This document shows positions 1 to 11,960 of a stretch of DNA of 64,000 nucleotides, piece after piece. A model generated the notes under the pieces. It was not told the origin of the DNA. It made no database searches and worked only from the letters and a program-made list of their open reading frames with translations. The DNA comes from Galbula dea (taxonomy: Eukaryota; Chordata; Aves; Piciformes; Galbulidae). The first letter of the stretch is position 1, and every line of letters begins with the position of its first letter. The stretch is taken from positions 42,275 to 106,274 of the forward strand of contig VWZX01010816.1 in the NCBI GenBank assembly GCA_013399015.1. The letters run 5' to 3'. The position numbers and the translations under genes were made by a program.

Positions 1-2317
1 TGTGACAGAATGACTCAAAACATCTCCCAAAGTCTTCTGGAAAGTCTTAAAACACCTTACAAGTTCTTAAACCTCTTAAAAGGTCTCAGAATGCAACTCC
101 AAAGTGGTGCAAGGGCACTGCTGGAGGAGAAGGTCTGGCAGCCATGGGACAACTCCCCATGGGCAAACTTCTCCTCCTGTGTTTGATGGGAGAAAGGAGC
201 TAAAAGTAGCCCAGGAGAGCCCAAAGCCACCAGGCAGAGACACTGAGTGTTCAGAAGAGGTAAACTGAGCTCTGAGGAGAAGCACTGGGGTCAGAGCCAC
301 AGCCTGGAGCCACCTGGGCTAAGCTTTTACCCTGGATCTCATCAGTCTGCATCAGCCAAAGGAATCCCAGCTCCTCCCAGGCAAGAGCAGGCAAAAAAAG
401 GAGAAAAGGATCCAAAAGCTCCACACTTGCTGCTTCTACACACTCAACCTGCCCCCTTCTGGGGAGAAAGACCCAAAAAAGGGCATTTTTGGCATGGGCC
501 AGATTTTGGGGCCTCTCTAGGGTTTGGTTAGCATTGCTTGGGGAAAGGAGAGGAGGTTTTGGTGCAGCCCAACAACTCCTCCTTGCTCTCCCAGCACTGC
601 TCTGCTCTGCAGGGATCACTGGGATCCATCCTACAGCCCAGCACCTGAAGCACACAGTCAGGCCAAGGATCCTGTGGATCCAGGCAGGACTGGGGGAAAA
701 GAAAAGGGAATTAGATCAGATTCCTAGGGGCTGGGGTCAGCAGGTGGATTATGGGATGGGCTCCTGCTGCCATTACAGCTCTGGCTTGGGGCTGAGTTGA
801 TGCAGGGTCAGATTCCAGTGACAGGGAAAGGTGGTGGCAGGAACCTGGCTGCTGCCCTTTGGGTGGCTTCAGGTGATGCAAAAATAAGAGAGAAAGGCAA
901 AAATGCAGCAGGTTCGGCTCTTCCCCCCAGAGCCAAGGCTGCAATTAGCACCAAGGAATTTGGGATTGATGAGAGCCAACCCCAGAGGCTGGGAACAAAA
1001 CCTTTCCACCTCCTTCCAAACAAAACCTGGTGACAAAGAGGAAAATTCTCTCAGCTTTTATCAAAAAATCCACTAAAATTCTGTTAAAAAAATGCATTTA
1101 AATGGCATTAAATTCCATTCATTCTATTACATCTTATTTAAACCCATTAAAATGGCATTACATGATATTACATTCCATTTAAAGCCATTTAAATTCTATT
1201 AAAAGCACATTAAATTCTATTAAATTCTATTAATTCTAAGCAAATCCATTTAAAAAACCACTCTTTTATTTTAAAATCCATCAAAATGCTATTAAATTGC
1301 ATTCACTGACTCATTTCTATTCCAACCCACTTAAATTCCACTCAGTTCTCTCCATCCCCACTGCAAACTGGCTGAATTCTCTCAGCCACACAACAAGCAG
1401 ATAAAGACAAGCAAAGATTTCAGCCTCCAGCCTTTCCCAAGAGCTCACTGGGAAGTGCTCCAGGCTCAGCCTAAAATGAGCCTCACCTAATGCTGCTCTA
1501 GTCTGGGCTTTATGTGATTATTTGGGGTATTTTCTGCCTCTTCTTCTTTCTTTTTTTTGGTGTTTTTTTAAGCCAAGCACCCAAGGCAGCTCCCAAACCC
1601 CCAAGGTTGCTGCCTCCTCTCTCCTCCTTTCCCAAAGCCCTGGGAGATCTCACTGGCAACTGGCTCCAGCCTGGTCTGAGCTCTGTGCTCCCAGCCTAGG
1701 TCCAGCCTGGAGGCAGAACCACTTCTAAGCCAGAGTTAGAACCAGTTCTAAGTGACATCACAAATCCCAGCACAGGAAGCTCAAAGCTTCTGCAGAAGGT
1801 GAGAAAAACTCAGTTTAACCCCAAGGAGTGGTGGAGGGAAGGGGAAGGAGATTTCCAACCTCACCAAGGAGATTCCACTTCCACTTCAAACTCCATTTCA
1901 AATCTGTTCCTTTTCTTTCTTTCTCACATTCTGCCCCAAAGCCATCAAACCCTAAAGGTTTTACACCCCAAAAACATCTCCTTTAATCCAGGCTCTATGC
2001 ACAGGCAGTGCTGGCAATGACATCTTAACCTCTCCTTTGGGGAAAACACAGAGTTTTGGGAGAAATGCCAGCAAGCAGACAAAGAGGTCTCTTGGTGCTT
2101 GCTGGGTTTGAGCTCCTGCAAGGAAAAAACTCCTACCAACTACAATTTTGGGCTTAAGAACCACCAGAGCCAAGAGAGCTCTGACCAACTCATCCAGGTC
2201 GAGGCCAAACAAGCAGCATGGGGCTGTGAAAAATGGAGATTTGGTGTTTGTTTTTTTTTTTTGATCTCAAAGCCCAAAATGATAATAATTAAAAGACAAG
2301 GCAGGACTAAAAAATGA
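1..2317. other. Downstream of BRD4-S; intron of the long isoform
   Basis: No coding exon recognised on either strand. I looked on the minus strand for the first long-isoform exon (expected to start EMAPKSKKK) and did not see it. Apart from the AT-rich repeat at 1040-1350 and a T run near 2250, it appears unique. Confidence 0.6.
1040..1350. repeat. AT-rich degenerate repeat of ATTAAATTCTATT type
   Basis: Words such as CATTTAAATGGCATTA and ATTAAATTCTATT recur irregularly. This is simple-sequence DNA downstream of the short-isoform poly(A) site. Confidence 0.6.
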
Positions 2318-2323
2318 TTTATT
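2318..2323 (-). terminator. BRD4: Poly(A) signal of the BRD4 short isoform
   Basis: AATAAA on the minus strand lies about 50 bases past the TAG stop at 2372. It is followed by a T-rich stretch (2290-2317) that suits cleavage near 2300. The 3' UTR would be only about 70 bases long. Confidence 0.75.
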
Positions 2324-2371
2324 TATACAGAGAGAGTGAGGCTAGGACTGAGGTGGGAAATGAAGCTTCAG

Positions 2372-2487
2372 CTAACCTGTTTCTGACTCTTCGCTGTCGG
2401 AGGAGCTGGACTCGCTGCTGCTCTCCGACTCGGAGGAGGAGAAGCCTTTCATCTTGGAGGAGCCAGGGATGACATCCACCTTCTCTG
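2372..2487 (-). CDS. BRD4: BRD4 exon 11 and short-isoform stop codon
   Basis: The acceptor GTGCCCTTGCAG precedes 2487. The exon encodes AEKVDVIPGSSKMKGF and a Ser/Glu-rich tail. A splice donor ACAG|GTTAGC lies at 2377/2376. Reading through it adds only Gly and then TAG at 2374-2372, giving a 715-residue short isoform. This matches mammalian BRD4-S, which also ends just past this junction. If the donor is used, the exon is 2377-2487 and joins long-isoform exons left of the window. Confidence 0.93.
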
Positions 2488-2674
2488 CTGCAAGGGCACA
2501 ACAGGACATCGTTAGAGGCTAATTAAAACCCCAAATCCCACCCAGGGTTTCTGCTTCCATCCAAACTAACCATGGAGCAACAGCAGGAGCCACCCCGGGG
2601 CTTGGCCAGAGCCACTATGTCCAGATACATGGAGGCCAAGGATCTGCTGGGTCCCATCACTGATCAGGGAATTG

Positions 2675-3640
2675 CTCTGGGCTGGAAGAGAGCTCTGAGC
2701 TCCTGGAGTCCAGCCACTCCCCAGCACTGCCAGGGCACCACTAAACCATGGCCCTCAGCACCACAGCTCCAGGGCCTGGAAACCCCTCCAGGGATGGTGA
2801 CTCCACCACTGCCCTGGGCAGCCTGGGCCAGGCCCTGACAGCCCTTGCCAGCAACAAATTGTTCCTCATGGCCAACCTGAACCTCTCCTGGTGCAGCCTG
2901 AAGCTGTTCCCTCTCATCCTATTACTTAGGAGAAGACCCTGAACACAACCTCAGCCCAACCTCCTCCCAGGGAGTTGCAGAGAGCCAGAAGGTCTCCCCT
3001 CAGCCTCCTCTGCTCCAGCCTCAACCCCCCCAGTGCCCTCAGCTGCTCCTCCCAGCTTCTCCACACCCTTCTTCTTCTTCTCCAGACCCTTCCCCACCTT
3101 CCTTGCTCTTCTCTGCCCACGCTCCAGCCCCTCCATGGCCTCCTTGGAGTCAGGAGCCCCAAAGGGAGGCCAGGATTGGAGCTGGGGCCTCCCCAGTGCC
3201 CAGCCCAGGAGGCCAAGCCCTGCCCTGCTCCTGCTGCCACCCCAGTGCTGCTCCAAGCCAGGCTGCTCTTGGCCTCCTTGGCCACCTGGGCACAGCCTGG
3301 CTCCTCTGCAGCCCTTGCTGCCCCAGCCCCTCAGCTCCTTCTCCTCTGGGCACTTTCCAGCCACTCTGCCCCCAGCCTGGAGCCTTCCTGGGTTGGGGTG
3401 ACCCAAGGGCTGGACCCAGCACTTGTCCTTGGTGAACCTCATGCCATTGGCCTTGTCCCATTGATCCAGCCTGGCCAGATCCCTCTGCAGAGCCTCTGAC
3501 CCTCCAGCAGATCAACACTCTCACCCAACCTGGTGCCCTCTGCAGACTGAGTGCCCTTATCTCCTCAGCTAGATCACTGATGAAGACACAGACCACAACT
3601 GGTTCATCTGCACTGGCTGAGGGATCCCAAAGGCTTTGAG
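2675..3640 (-). mobile_element. CR1 copy, subfamily A, with RT tail
   Basis: The 3' end is at the left (GAGCTCCTGGAGTCCAGCC; CAGCACTGCCAGGGCACCAC). At the right it reaches the reverse-transcriptase end, read on the minus strand as a broken ISDLAEEI-type segment. It is very similar to the copies at 19055, 33902, 43732, 48905 and 52596. Confidence 0.88.
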
Positions 3641-3934
3641 GGTGATTTTTGGTGGCATGTCTCCTTCTGTCACCATCCACTGTGGGATGGGGACATGCTG
3701 ATGGGAGCTCTGCCAGGGTTTAAGCCTGGCCCAGCTGAGAAGGACCTTAAGCCAGGTCCTTCTCTGCCCTCCTGAACCCCTCCAGGGTGTAAGTGGGACT
3801 CATCCTGCTGCATCAGACCAGCCTAAGGCTGGGAGATGTCCTGCTCCTGCTCCTAACCACCTGCAGGTTGGGTGGGGGAAGGAGTGGGAGGAGGCTGAGG
3901 GCTGGACATGGGAGAGGGAAAGGTATATCATGTA

Positions 3935-4330
3935 GCTTTAAAATAAGTAAAGATTGATTAAAATAGCTCAAAATAGATAAAAGATTGATTAAAATAGATA
4001 AAAAATTGATTAAATAGCTTAAAGAATTTTAAATGGATAAAAATTGATTTAAATAGCTTTAAATAGATAAAAATGGATTAAACTAGCTTAAAAATAGAGT
4101 AAAAATTGATTTAAAAATTGATTAATATAGCTTAAAAAATAGATTAAAAATTGATTAAAATATACAAAACTGATTAAAGCAGATGTAAGTAGAATGAAAA
4201 CTGATTTCACACTTCTTTAAAGCTGATTTAGAGCCTTGAAATTAATTCAAAATTGATCAGAAGACCAAAATGATTTTTAATGAGATTAAAATGCTTGGAA
4301 TTGATTAAAATTCAAACGAATTCAACTGAA
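3935..4330. repeat. AT-rich degenerate tandem repeat in the BRD4 intron after exon 10
   Basis: Repeats of AAAATTGATTAAAATAGCTT and AATAGATAAAAATTGATT of about 20-40 bases, very poor in G and C. They lie between a CR1 copy and the 54-bp repeat. Confidence 0.75.
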
Positions 4331-4509
4331 ACCAGGAGTTTAAAACAGTTTCTAAACATCTGGTTTAAGACTGATCTTCAATTCCTTAGCCCAGGGTTTC
4401 AATCCATCGATAATTAATCACCACACACTGGAACCGACCTCAGTGGCCAATGAGCTCCAGCTCAGCAAAGGCCTGGATCTGACAGCAGAAGCTCAGCTCC
4501 TGCTCCACC

Positions 4510-5109
4510 CCCCGGAGAGGTCTGTGTCGGAGCGGGGTTTACCTGGTGGCCTCCCCGCCCCGCCCCAGCGGAGAGGTCTGTCGGGGCGGGGTTTACCTGG
4601 TGGCCTCCCGCCCCCCCCCGCTCCGAGGTCTGTGTCGGGGCGGGGTTTACCTGGTGGCCTCCCCGCCCCGCCCCAGCAGAGAGGTCTGTGGNNNNNNNNN
4701 NNNNNNNNNNNNNNNNNNNNNNNNNNNNNNNNNNNNNNNNNNNNNNNNNNNNNNNNNNNNNNNNNNNNNNNNNNNNNNNNNNNNNNNNNNNNNNNNNNNN
4801 NNNNNNNNNNNNNNNNNNNNNNNNNNNNNNNNNNNNNNNNNNNNNNNNNNNNNNNNNNNNNNNNNNNNNNNNNNNNNNNNNNNNNNNNNNNNNNNNNNNN
4901 NNNNNNNNNNNNNNNNNNNNNNNNNNNNNNNNNNNNNNNNNNNNNNNNNNNNNNNNNNNNNNNNNNNNNNNNNNNNNNNNNNNNNNNNNNNNNNNNNNNN
5001 NNNNNNNNNNNNNNNNNNNNNNNNNNNNNNNNNNNNNNNNNNNNNNNNNNNNNNNNNNNNNNNNNNNNNNNNNNNNCCCCCCCGAGGTCTGTGTCGGGGC
5101 AGGGTTTAC

Positions 5110-5115
<6 letters not shown>
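4510..5115 (-). repeat. 54-bp minisatellite containing copies of the exon 10 splice donor
   Basis: Units at 4516-4569, 4570-4623 and 4624-4677, and the unit holding the true donor (about 5084-5115), each contain, on the minus strand, GGCCACCAGGTAAACCC. That is the last 9 coding bases of exon 10 plus its donor. Donors at 4541, 4595 and 4649 are exactly 54 bases apart. A gap (4692-5076) lies inside the array, so the copy number is unknown. Confidence 0.9.
4692..5076. other. Assembly gap of 385 N inside the 54-bp repeat
   Basis: The gap is flanked on both sides by units of the same GC-rich repeat, so it probably hides further units. Confidence 0.99.
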
Positions 5116-5408
<293 letters not shown>

Positions 5409-5581
5409 CTGCTTGGGGAACGAGAGACAGCAGCGGTGACCAGGGCAGCCTGGCCTGAACCTCGGCACGGCAGCACCAGCCCAGCCTGGGCCAGGAGGTT
5501 CCTCAGCCCAGCCTGCAGGGGAGAAGCTTCTCCTACAGCTGGGGCAGGCAGCTCAGCCACAGGGCTGGTGGGATGCAGAAA

Positions 5582-6660
5582 GCTAAGCTCAACCTGCTCC
5601 TGGACACCCAAAGCTGAGCAAAACCTGCTCCTGGACACCCAAAGCTGAGCTCAGCCTGCTCCTGGACACCCAAAGCTGAGGAAAACCTGCTCCTGGACAC
5701 CCAAAGCTGAGCTCAGCCTGCTCCTGGACACCCAAAGCTGAGCAAAACCTGCTCCTAGACACCCAAAGCTGAGCTCAGCCTGCTTCTGGACACCCAAAGC
5801 TGAGCTAAACCTGCTCCTGGACACCCAAAGCTGAGCTCAGCCTGCTCCTGGACACCCAAAGCTGAGCAAAACCTGCTCCTGGACACCCAAAGCTGAGCAA
5901 AACCTGCTCCTGGGCACCCAAAGCTGAGCTCAACCTGCTCCTGGACACACAAAGCTGAGCAAAACCTGCTCCTGGACACCCAAAGCTGAGCTCAGCCTGC
6001 TCCTGCATGCCCAAAGCTGAGCTCAGCCTGCTCCTGCACGCCCAAAGCTGAGCTCAGCCTGCTCCTGGACACCCAAAGCTGAGCTCAGCCTGCTCCTGCA
6101 CGCCCAAAGCTGAGCTCAGCCTGCTCCTGGACACCCAAGGCTGAGCTCAACTTGCTTTTAGCCAAGAAATCTAAGCTCAACTTGCTGTTAGACACTCGAG
6201 GCTGAGCTCAAATGGCTTTTAGACAAGAAACTTTGAACTCAACCTTAGACAAGAAGGCTGGGGTCAATCTCCTGTTAGACTCACTAAGGTAAGCTCAGCT
6301 GGCTGTTAAGGCCAGAAAGCTGAGCTCAACTTGCTCTAGAGAAGCAACCTTGAGCTCAACTTGCAGTTAAGACAAGAAACCTTGAGCTCAAACTGCTGCT
6401 GGAGATACCTAAGGGTGAGTTCAACCAACTCTTAGTCAAGAAGGCTGAGCTTTGGACAAGAAACCTTGAGCTCTCCTGCTGCTGAAGAGACCTAAGGCTG
6501 AGCTCAGTCTGCTCTCAGCCATCCAAGGCCGAGCTCAACCTGCTCCAGACACCCAAGGCTGAGTTCAACCTGCTCCAGACACCCAAGGCTGAGCTCAGCC
6601 TGCTCTCAGCCACCCAAGGCTGAGCTCAACCTGCTCTCAGCCACCCACCCCAACACTTGC
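5582..6660. repeat. 31-bp minisatellite upstream of exon 10
   Basis: A 31-base unit built from AAAGCTGAGCTCA(G/A) CCTGCTCCTGGACACCC repeats almost perfectly from 5582 to about 6150 (some 18 copies). It then decays to about 6660 as GACAAGAAACCTTGAGCTC-type units. Most copies hold GAGCTC. Open reading frames on the minus strand across it are repeat artefacts. Confidence 0.93.
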
Positions 6661-7122
6661 TCTCCCAAGAGGTGAGCAGCTCCAGGGGGTGATTCAGAAA
6701 AGCCAGAGCAGCTCGGAGGGGAATTACTTCCATCCCTGCCTGGGTGGAGCAAGGCTCAGGTGATGCTGCCCCTTCTCAGCAGGAAAGGTGAGAGGCTGAG
6801 TTGCACCATGGATGGAGAGGTCTAACCCAGCTCCTGTCAGACTGCATCCTCCCCAGAAGGGAAGAAATCAGTGCTGAGGACACCTCCCCACCACTGCTGG
6901 AGTCAGCCAGGCACCTCCCAAGCCAGGCAGGGGGAGCTGTAGATCTCTCTCTCACCACCTGCAACAGGTTCAGCAGCACTAGTGCAGTCACTAAATGAAG
7001 TGTGGGGAGCAAATCACCCAGAACTAGTGAAGGAGAAGGGCAGTGGTGTCACAACTCCTGCTGTGACCACCAGGGTCTAGTCCAAGCCTGAACAAACTGA
7101 ACACTAAGCTGAGGCCCAGGGG

Positions 7123-7141
7123 GAGAGAGAGAGAGAGAGAG
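7123..7141. repeat. (GA)n microsatellite
   Basis: A short GA run just left of a CR1 3' end. Confidence 0.8.
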
Positions 7142-7158
7142 CTCCAAGATCTTCAGAG

Positions 7159-7785
7159 TCACAGAATCATTTTGCTTGGAGAAGACTTCTGAGCTCATGG
7201 AGTCCAACCATCCCCCAGCACTGCCAGGGCACCACTAACCCATGGCCTTAGCACCACAGCTCCAGGGCTCTGAAACCCCCTCAGGGATGGTGACTCCACC
7301 ACTGCCCTGGGCAGCCTGGGCCAGGCCCTGACAGCCCTTGCCAGGAACAAACTGCTCCTCATGGCCAACCTAAACCTCTCCTGGTGCAACCTCAAGCCAT
7401 TTCCTCTTGCCCTATCACTTGCTCCTTGGGAGAAGAGACCAACCCCCACCTGGCTCCAACCTCCTGCCAGGGAGTTGCAGAGAGCCAGAGAGCTTTGTGT
7501 GTCCTTTGCTCCAGGCTCAACCCCCCCACTTCCCTTAGCTGCTCCTCACAAATTCTCCAGACCCTTCTCTTCCTTCTCCAGACTCTTCCTCACCTTCCTT
7601 GCCTTTCTCTGGCCACACTCCAGCACCTCCATGGCCTTCTTGGAGTGAGGAGCCCACAAGTAAGCCCAGGATTGGAGGTGTGGCCTCCCCAGTGGGAGGC
7701 CTACAAATGGGCTCAATTCACCCCCAGCCCAGGAGGACAATCCCTGCCTCTGCTACCTACACAATTCCAACACAGGTTTTTGGGC
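7159..7785 (-). mobile_element. CR1 copy, subfamily A
   Basis: Starts with the reversed tail GTCACAGAATCATTTTGC at the left and extends through the usual 3' UTR blocks. Confidence 0.88.
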
Positions 7786-8038
7786 AGGAACTTCCCAGAG
7801 AAGCTAACTGTGGCACTAAATCACTTTCTCCCACCACATTCAAACCACAGTCTAATATTCAGAGCATCTGAGTTGGGCCATGACCCAGAGAATGGTCTCT
7901 GGAGGTGAGGAGCTCTGTGTCTGCCCTAGCAGTGGTTTCTTGTCAAGGACCCAGTGTGTAATTAAGTCAATTAGCAAAAGGGTAAATGAAGAAGTGAAGT
8001 GCTGTAGAGCAGAGGAATGGGAGCAGGATGAAGCTGAC

Positions 8039-8238
8039 CTGGAGGTGCTGCTGTTGCTGTTGCTTTTCTTGGCCTTCTTGGGTGGTGGCTCCTTGGCCTT
8101 GCTCTTCTTGGCCTCCTCCAGCTCCTCCTTCTTTTTGTGCTTCTCCTTCTTCTTCTCCTTCTTGTCCTTCTCCTTCTTCTTTGGTTTGTTCTGCTGTGGC
8201 TGGGACAGGGCTGCAAGCTGCTCGTGCACAGCTTTGAG
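8039..8238 (-). CDS. BRD4: BRD4 exon 9: coiled coil and basic region
   Basis: This 200-base exon has acceptor GTGTTCCTCAG before 8238 and donor CCAG|GTCAGC after 8039. It encodes residues 512-577 plus two bases. LKAVHEQLAALSQPQQ continues the coiled coil. It is followed by a long Lys/Glu tract and PPPKKAKKSNSN, the basic region that interacts with the phospho-site in mammalian BRD4. The donor GTCAGC is weaker than the others in the gene. Confidence 0.94.
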
Positions 8239-8409
8239 CTGAGGAACACAGATACACAGAGGTGTCAGGAGACTTCCCCCAGGTAACTCCTTCCTCCTCC
8301 ATGGTAATTCCATTCTCTACTCCCTAATGCTTCCTTAGCTTCTACTCTTAATTCCCTCACTTCCTCCAGCTTTTCATCACCAGAGGATGGAGACAACCTC
8401 AATGGAGGT

Positions 8410-8930
8410 GTCCTGCCCAATCCTGAGTCTCTTGCCTGATTCTGAGTTCTCCTACCCCATCCCAAGCATCCTGCCTGCTCCTGAGTTCTCCTACCCCATC
8501 CCAAGTCCCCTGCCTGATCCTGAGTCTCCTGCCTGATCCTGAGTCTCCTGCCTGATCCTCAGTTCTCCTGCCTGATCCTGAGTTCTCCTGCTTGATCCCA
8601 AGTCTCCTGCCTGATCCTGAGTTCTCCTATCCCATCCCAAGTCTCCTGCCTGCTCCTGAGTCTTCTGCCTGATCCCAAGTCTCCTGCCTGCTCCTGAGTT
8701 CTCCTACCCCATCCCAAGTCTCCTGCATGCTCCTAAGTCTCCTGCATGCTCCTGAGTCTCCTGCCTGCTCCCAAGTCTCCTGCCTGCTCCTGAGTTCTCC
8801 TGCCTGATCCTGAGTCTCCTGCTTGATCCTCAGTTCTCCTGCCTGATCCCAAGTCTCCTACCCCATCCCAAGTCTCCTACCTGCTCCTGAGTTCTGCTAC
8901 CCCATCCCAAGTCCCCTGCCTGCTTGGGAG
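8410..8930. repeat. About 20-bp minisatellite upstream of exon 9
   Basis: Units of the type TCCTGAGTCTCCTGCCTGA with variants TTCTCCTACCCCATCCCAAG repeat some 25 times, beginning about 170 bases upstream of the exon 9 acceptor. Confidence 0.9.
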
Positions 8931-9160
8931 ACCACACACCCCCCAGTGCAGGCAGCAAATTCCTGCCTTTGGGAACCATCTGAAGTGTCCAACCAGGGAG
9001 CACTGCCCCGAAGGGCACCAACTCCTTCCAGCTTCACAGTAAAACCCCCAAGTTCAGAGAGCTTTGGAGCTGCTGGTCACTGTTGCAGCATCTGGAGCAA
9101 GTCCCTGAGGCCCCCAAGTGCCAGCAGAAGGTCACAGGGGACACCTCAGTGCCTGGGTAC

Positions 9161-9370
9161 CTGCTCCTGGAGCTCTGCCAGGCGCTGAGCTCTCTCCTCC
9201 TCCGAGTCGTCCGAGGAGCTGTCGCTGTCCGAGGAGCTGTCGCTGCTGCTGTCGCTGGAGGAGGGGGCAGCCACCTTGGTGGGAGGTGGCACCACCACAG
9301 GGGAAGATGCTGGGATCACAGGGTCTTCAGGTTCATCTGGCATCTTGGCAAAACGCATCTCAAACACATC
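9161..9370 (-). CDS. BRD4: BRD4 exon 8: end of bromodomain 2 and phospho-site
   Basis: This 210-base phase-0 exon has acceptor CTGGTTTCAG before 9370 and donor CAG|GTACCC after 9161. It encodes residues 442-511. DVFEMRFAKMPDEPE closes bromodomain 2. After a Pro/Val linker comes a Ser/Asp run (SSSDSSSDSDSSSDD) of the type phosphorylated by CK2 in mammalian BRD4, then EEERAQRLAELQEQ, the start of a coiled coil. Confidence 0.95.
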
Positions 9371-9639
9371 CTGAAACCAGAGGGGGAAAACAACTCAGGT
9401 CTCTGGCACTGACACCACCTCCAGTTGTGGCTGTCACCTCCAGGCTGCTCCCTAGGCACCTGTGGTCTCCACCTAGGCAACCACCACACCACCTGCTGCA
9501 GAAAAGGCTAGTCCCAAAAAGGTCCAAGTCCTCTGGGAATGCTGATCATCTCCAAGAGGACTCTGTGGGACAAACTGACTGATGAGAAGGATGAGACTCA
9601 TTGTAAAGCTACTTGAGATCCTCTCCATCTTCTCTGGAG

Positions 9640-9702
9640 CTGGACTAGATGGCCTTGAAAGGTCCCTTCCAGCTCAAACCATTCCATGATTCTTCCACAA
9701 GG
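9640..9702 (+). mobile_element. CR1 3'-tail fragment
   Basis: Contains CTGGACTAGATGGCCTTGAA, GGTCCCTTCCAGCTC and CCATTCCATGATTCTT, the CR1 3' end on the plus strand. Confidence 0.75.
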
Positions 9703-9979
9703 GATTCAGGGAGAGCTCAGCACAGGAACTGCAGCTACAGTTCCAAGGTCCCAACCTCCTCTCCTCTTCAGGCCAGTCCAGACTGTCCCAACCCAAGCAG
9801 CATCTCAACTGAAGCCAACCCCACCCCCTGCACCAGGACATTTCCCATTACCCTCAAGAGTCAGGGATGCAGAGCTGCTCTAATTCCAGTTATCCCATCA
9901 GTGGGAAAGTCCATTTCCTCCTAAAACCTGCTAAGGAAATCCAGCTGCATTTAAACCCAGGACAAGGCAGAGAAGGTGG

Positions 9980-10570
9980 GAGACCCTGCTTGTGTCTAGA
10001 ACTTGGCTGGATTCAGACCCTGGCTGTGTCTAAATCCTGGCTGGGTTTAGATCCTGGTTGGATTTAGACCCTGCCTGTGTCTAGATCCTGGCTGGATTTA
10101 GATCCTGCTTGTGTCTAGACCCTGGTTGTATCTAAATCCTGGCTGGGTTTAGATCCTGGTTGTGTCTAGATCCTGGCTGGACTTAGACCCTGGTTGTGTC
10201 TAAATCCTGGCTGGACTTAGACCCTGGTTGTGTCTAAATCCTGGCTGGGTTTAGATCCTGGTTGGATTTAGACCCTGCCTGTGTCTAGAACCTGGCTGGA
10301 TTTAGACCCTGTTTATGCCTAGATCCTGGTTGGATTTAGACCCTGCCTGTGTCTAGAACCTGGCTGGATTTAGATCCTGGTTGGATTGAGACCCTGGTTG
10401 TGTCTCAATCCTGGCTGGGTTTAGATCCTGGTTGGATTTAGACCCTGGTTTTGTCTAGATCCTGGCTGGATTTAGATCCTGTTTATGCCTAGATCCTGGC
10501 TAGATTTAGACCCTGGTTGTGTCTAGACCCTGTTTGGACTTAGACCCTGGTTGTGTTTGGAGCCTGGGTG
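9980..10570. repeat. Composite 18/36-bp minisatellite upstream of exon 8
   Basis: Alternating units TGGCTGGATTTAGATCC and TGGTTGTGTCTAGACCC repeat across about 590 bases. The two half-units are related, which suggests growth from a unit of about 18 bases. Confidence 0.9.
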
Positions 10571-11175
10571 GATTTCTTGGTGCCTGTTGAAGGGTTTTCA
10601 GTTAGTTTTTGTCTCCCAGAAAAGGAACAAGTTCCCCTTGCATCCAAACTGAGATTTTTTTCCCCCTGAGGTGCCACCTTTGGAAGGACAAAGAACTTGC
10701 AGACAAAAATACCTTTATTTTTTGAACCTCCTACAAGGCAGGACCTGAAAATGGGCTAAATTCACCTGCTTTTAGGTGTTTAGCAGTCAGGACTCACTTC
10801 AGGCTCCTTTTTGAGTCCACAAGGAGCCCAGCAGCTGCCAGAAGATGATGATGGGAAGAATGACCTGAAGGCAGCTCAAATGTTGGTGTCCAGCTGCTCA
10901 ACACCAAGCCATACCAAAACACAAGAGAATTTCTCCTCTCACCAAAGGCTGAGCTACAATTACTGCTTAATTTTCACCTCTTCCATGTCCTGAGTGAAGG
11001 GCTGGGACCACAAAGCCACCAGATGCAGGTCTGGGCCCAAGTTCTAGCCCCAATGGACTGTAAATATGAACCATGGGCAGGATTTAGACAACTCATCCCA
11101 AATCCTTCAGTGAATCAAACACCTTCTGACCTCCAACTGCACTGATGGAATCCATCACTGGAGTGCAAGAGTGAC
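10571..11175 (-). other. BRD4 intron between exons 7 and 8, no feature
   Basis: Unique-looking intronic DNA. I see no exon, RNA gene or repeat. Confidence 0.5.
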
Positions 11176-11960
11176 ATGTTCACAGAATCCCCAAACCCCA
11201 GCATGGTTGGGGTTGGAAGGGAGCTCTGGGATCAGCCAGGCCAACCCCACCTGCTCCAGCAGGGTCACCCAGGGCAGCTTGCCCAGGATCACCTCCATCA
11301 GGGCTTGGAAGCTCTCCACAGAAGAAGACTCCACAACCTCTCAGGGCAGCCTGGGCCACAGCTCTGCACCCTCAAAACCAACAAGTTTCTCCTGCTGGAA
11401 GTTCCTGGCTTGCAGTTGGTGCCCAGTGCCCCTTGAGCTGTCCCTGGCCACCAGGGAGCAGAGTCTGGCCCCAGGCTCTTGCCCCAAGCCTTCAGCTGTT
11501 GCTGAGCTGTTGCTCAGCAGCCCCAGCAGCACCCACAGACATGCCCCAGGTCCCTCAGCATCTTCCTAGCCTCTGCTGGGCTCTCTCCAGGACTTCCTTG
11601 GCTCTCTGCAGCTGGGGAGCCCCCAAGTGGAGCCAGGACTGCAGCTGGGGCCTGATTAGGCCACAGCAGAGCCAAGAACCTCCCTCCTCCTGCTGCTCAC
11701 CTTCTTCTTCCTGTCCCCCAGGAGACCATTGGCCTTCTTGGCCACCAGGGCACATTGCTACTGCCTCAGGGGCAGCTTGGTGCCACCAGCACTGCCAGCT
11801 CCTTCTCTGTGGAGCTGCTTCCCAGCAGGTCAAGCCCTAACCTGTCCTGCTCCAGGAGGTTCTCCCTCCCCAGGTATAGGATGAAGCTCCTGAGGTTCCT
11901 CTCCCCCAGCTCTCAGCCTGTCCAGGTCAGGTTTTCCATCCCCTTTCCTTCCAGTTGATC
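11176..11960 (-). mobile_element. CR1 copy, subfamily B
   Basis: The reversed tail CACAGAATCCCCAAACCCCAGC at the left is followed by GGTTGGAAGGGAGCTCTGGG and the blocks shared with the copies at 16378, 36345, 48180 and 53905. Confidence 0.88.

Noticed and set aside
2926..3680. Several overlapping open frames of 100-176 codons on both strands
   Set aside because: They lie wholly inside a CR1 copy, and similar frames recur at each related copy (19080-19844, 33942-34568, 43723-44315, 48953-49607, 52686-53375). They are repeat shadows, not genes.
4493..5100. Long minus-strand frame continuing past exon 10 through the gap
   Set aside because: The splice donor at 5109/5110 fits the known BRD4 exon structure and phase. 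The continuation is repeat-derived and is noted only as a possible splice variant.
5755..6014. Open frames on the minus strand with a repeating GCPGAGFAQLWVSRS-like peptide
   Set aside because: Translation of the 31-bp minisatellite; no start context or splice signals.
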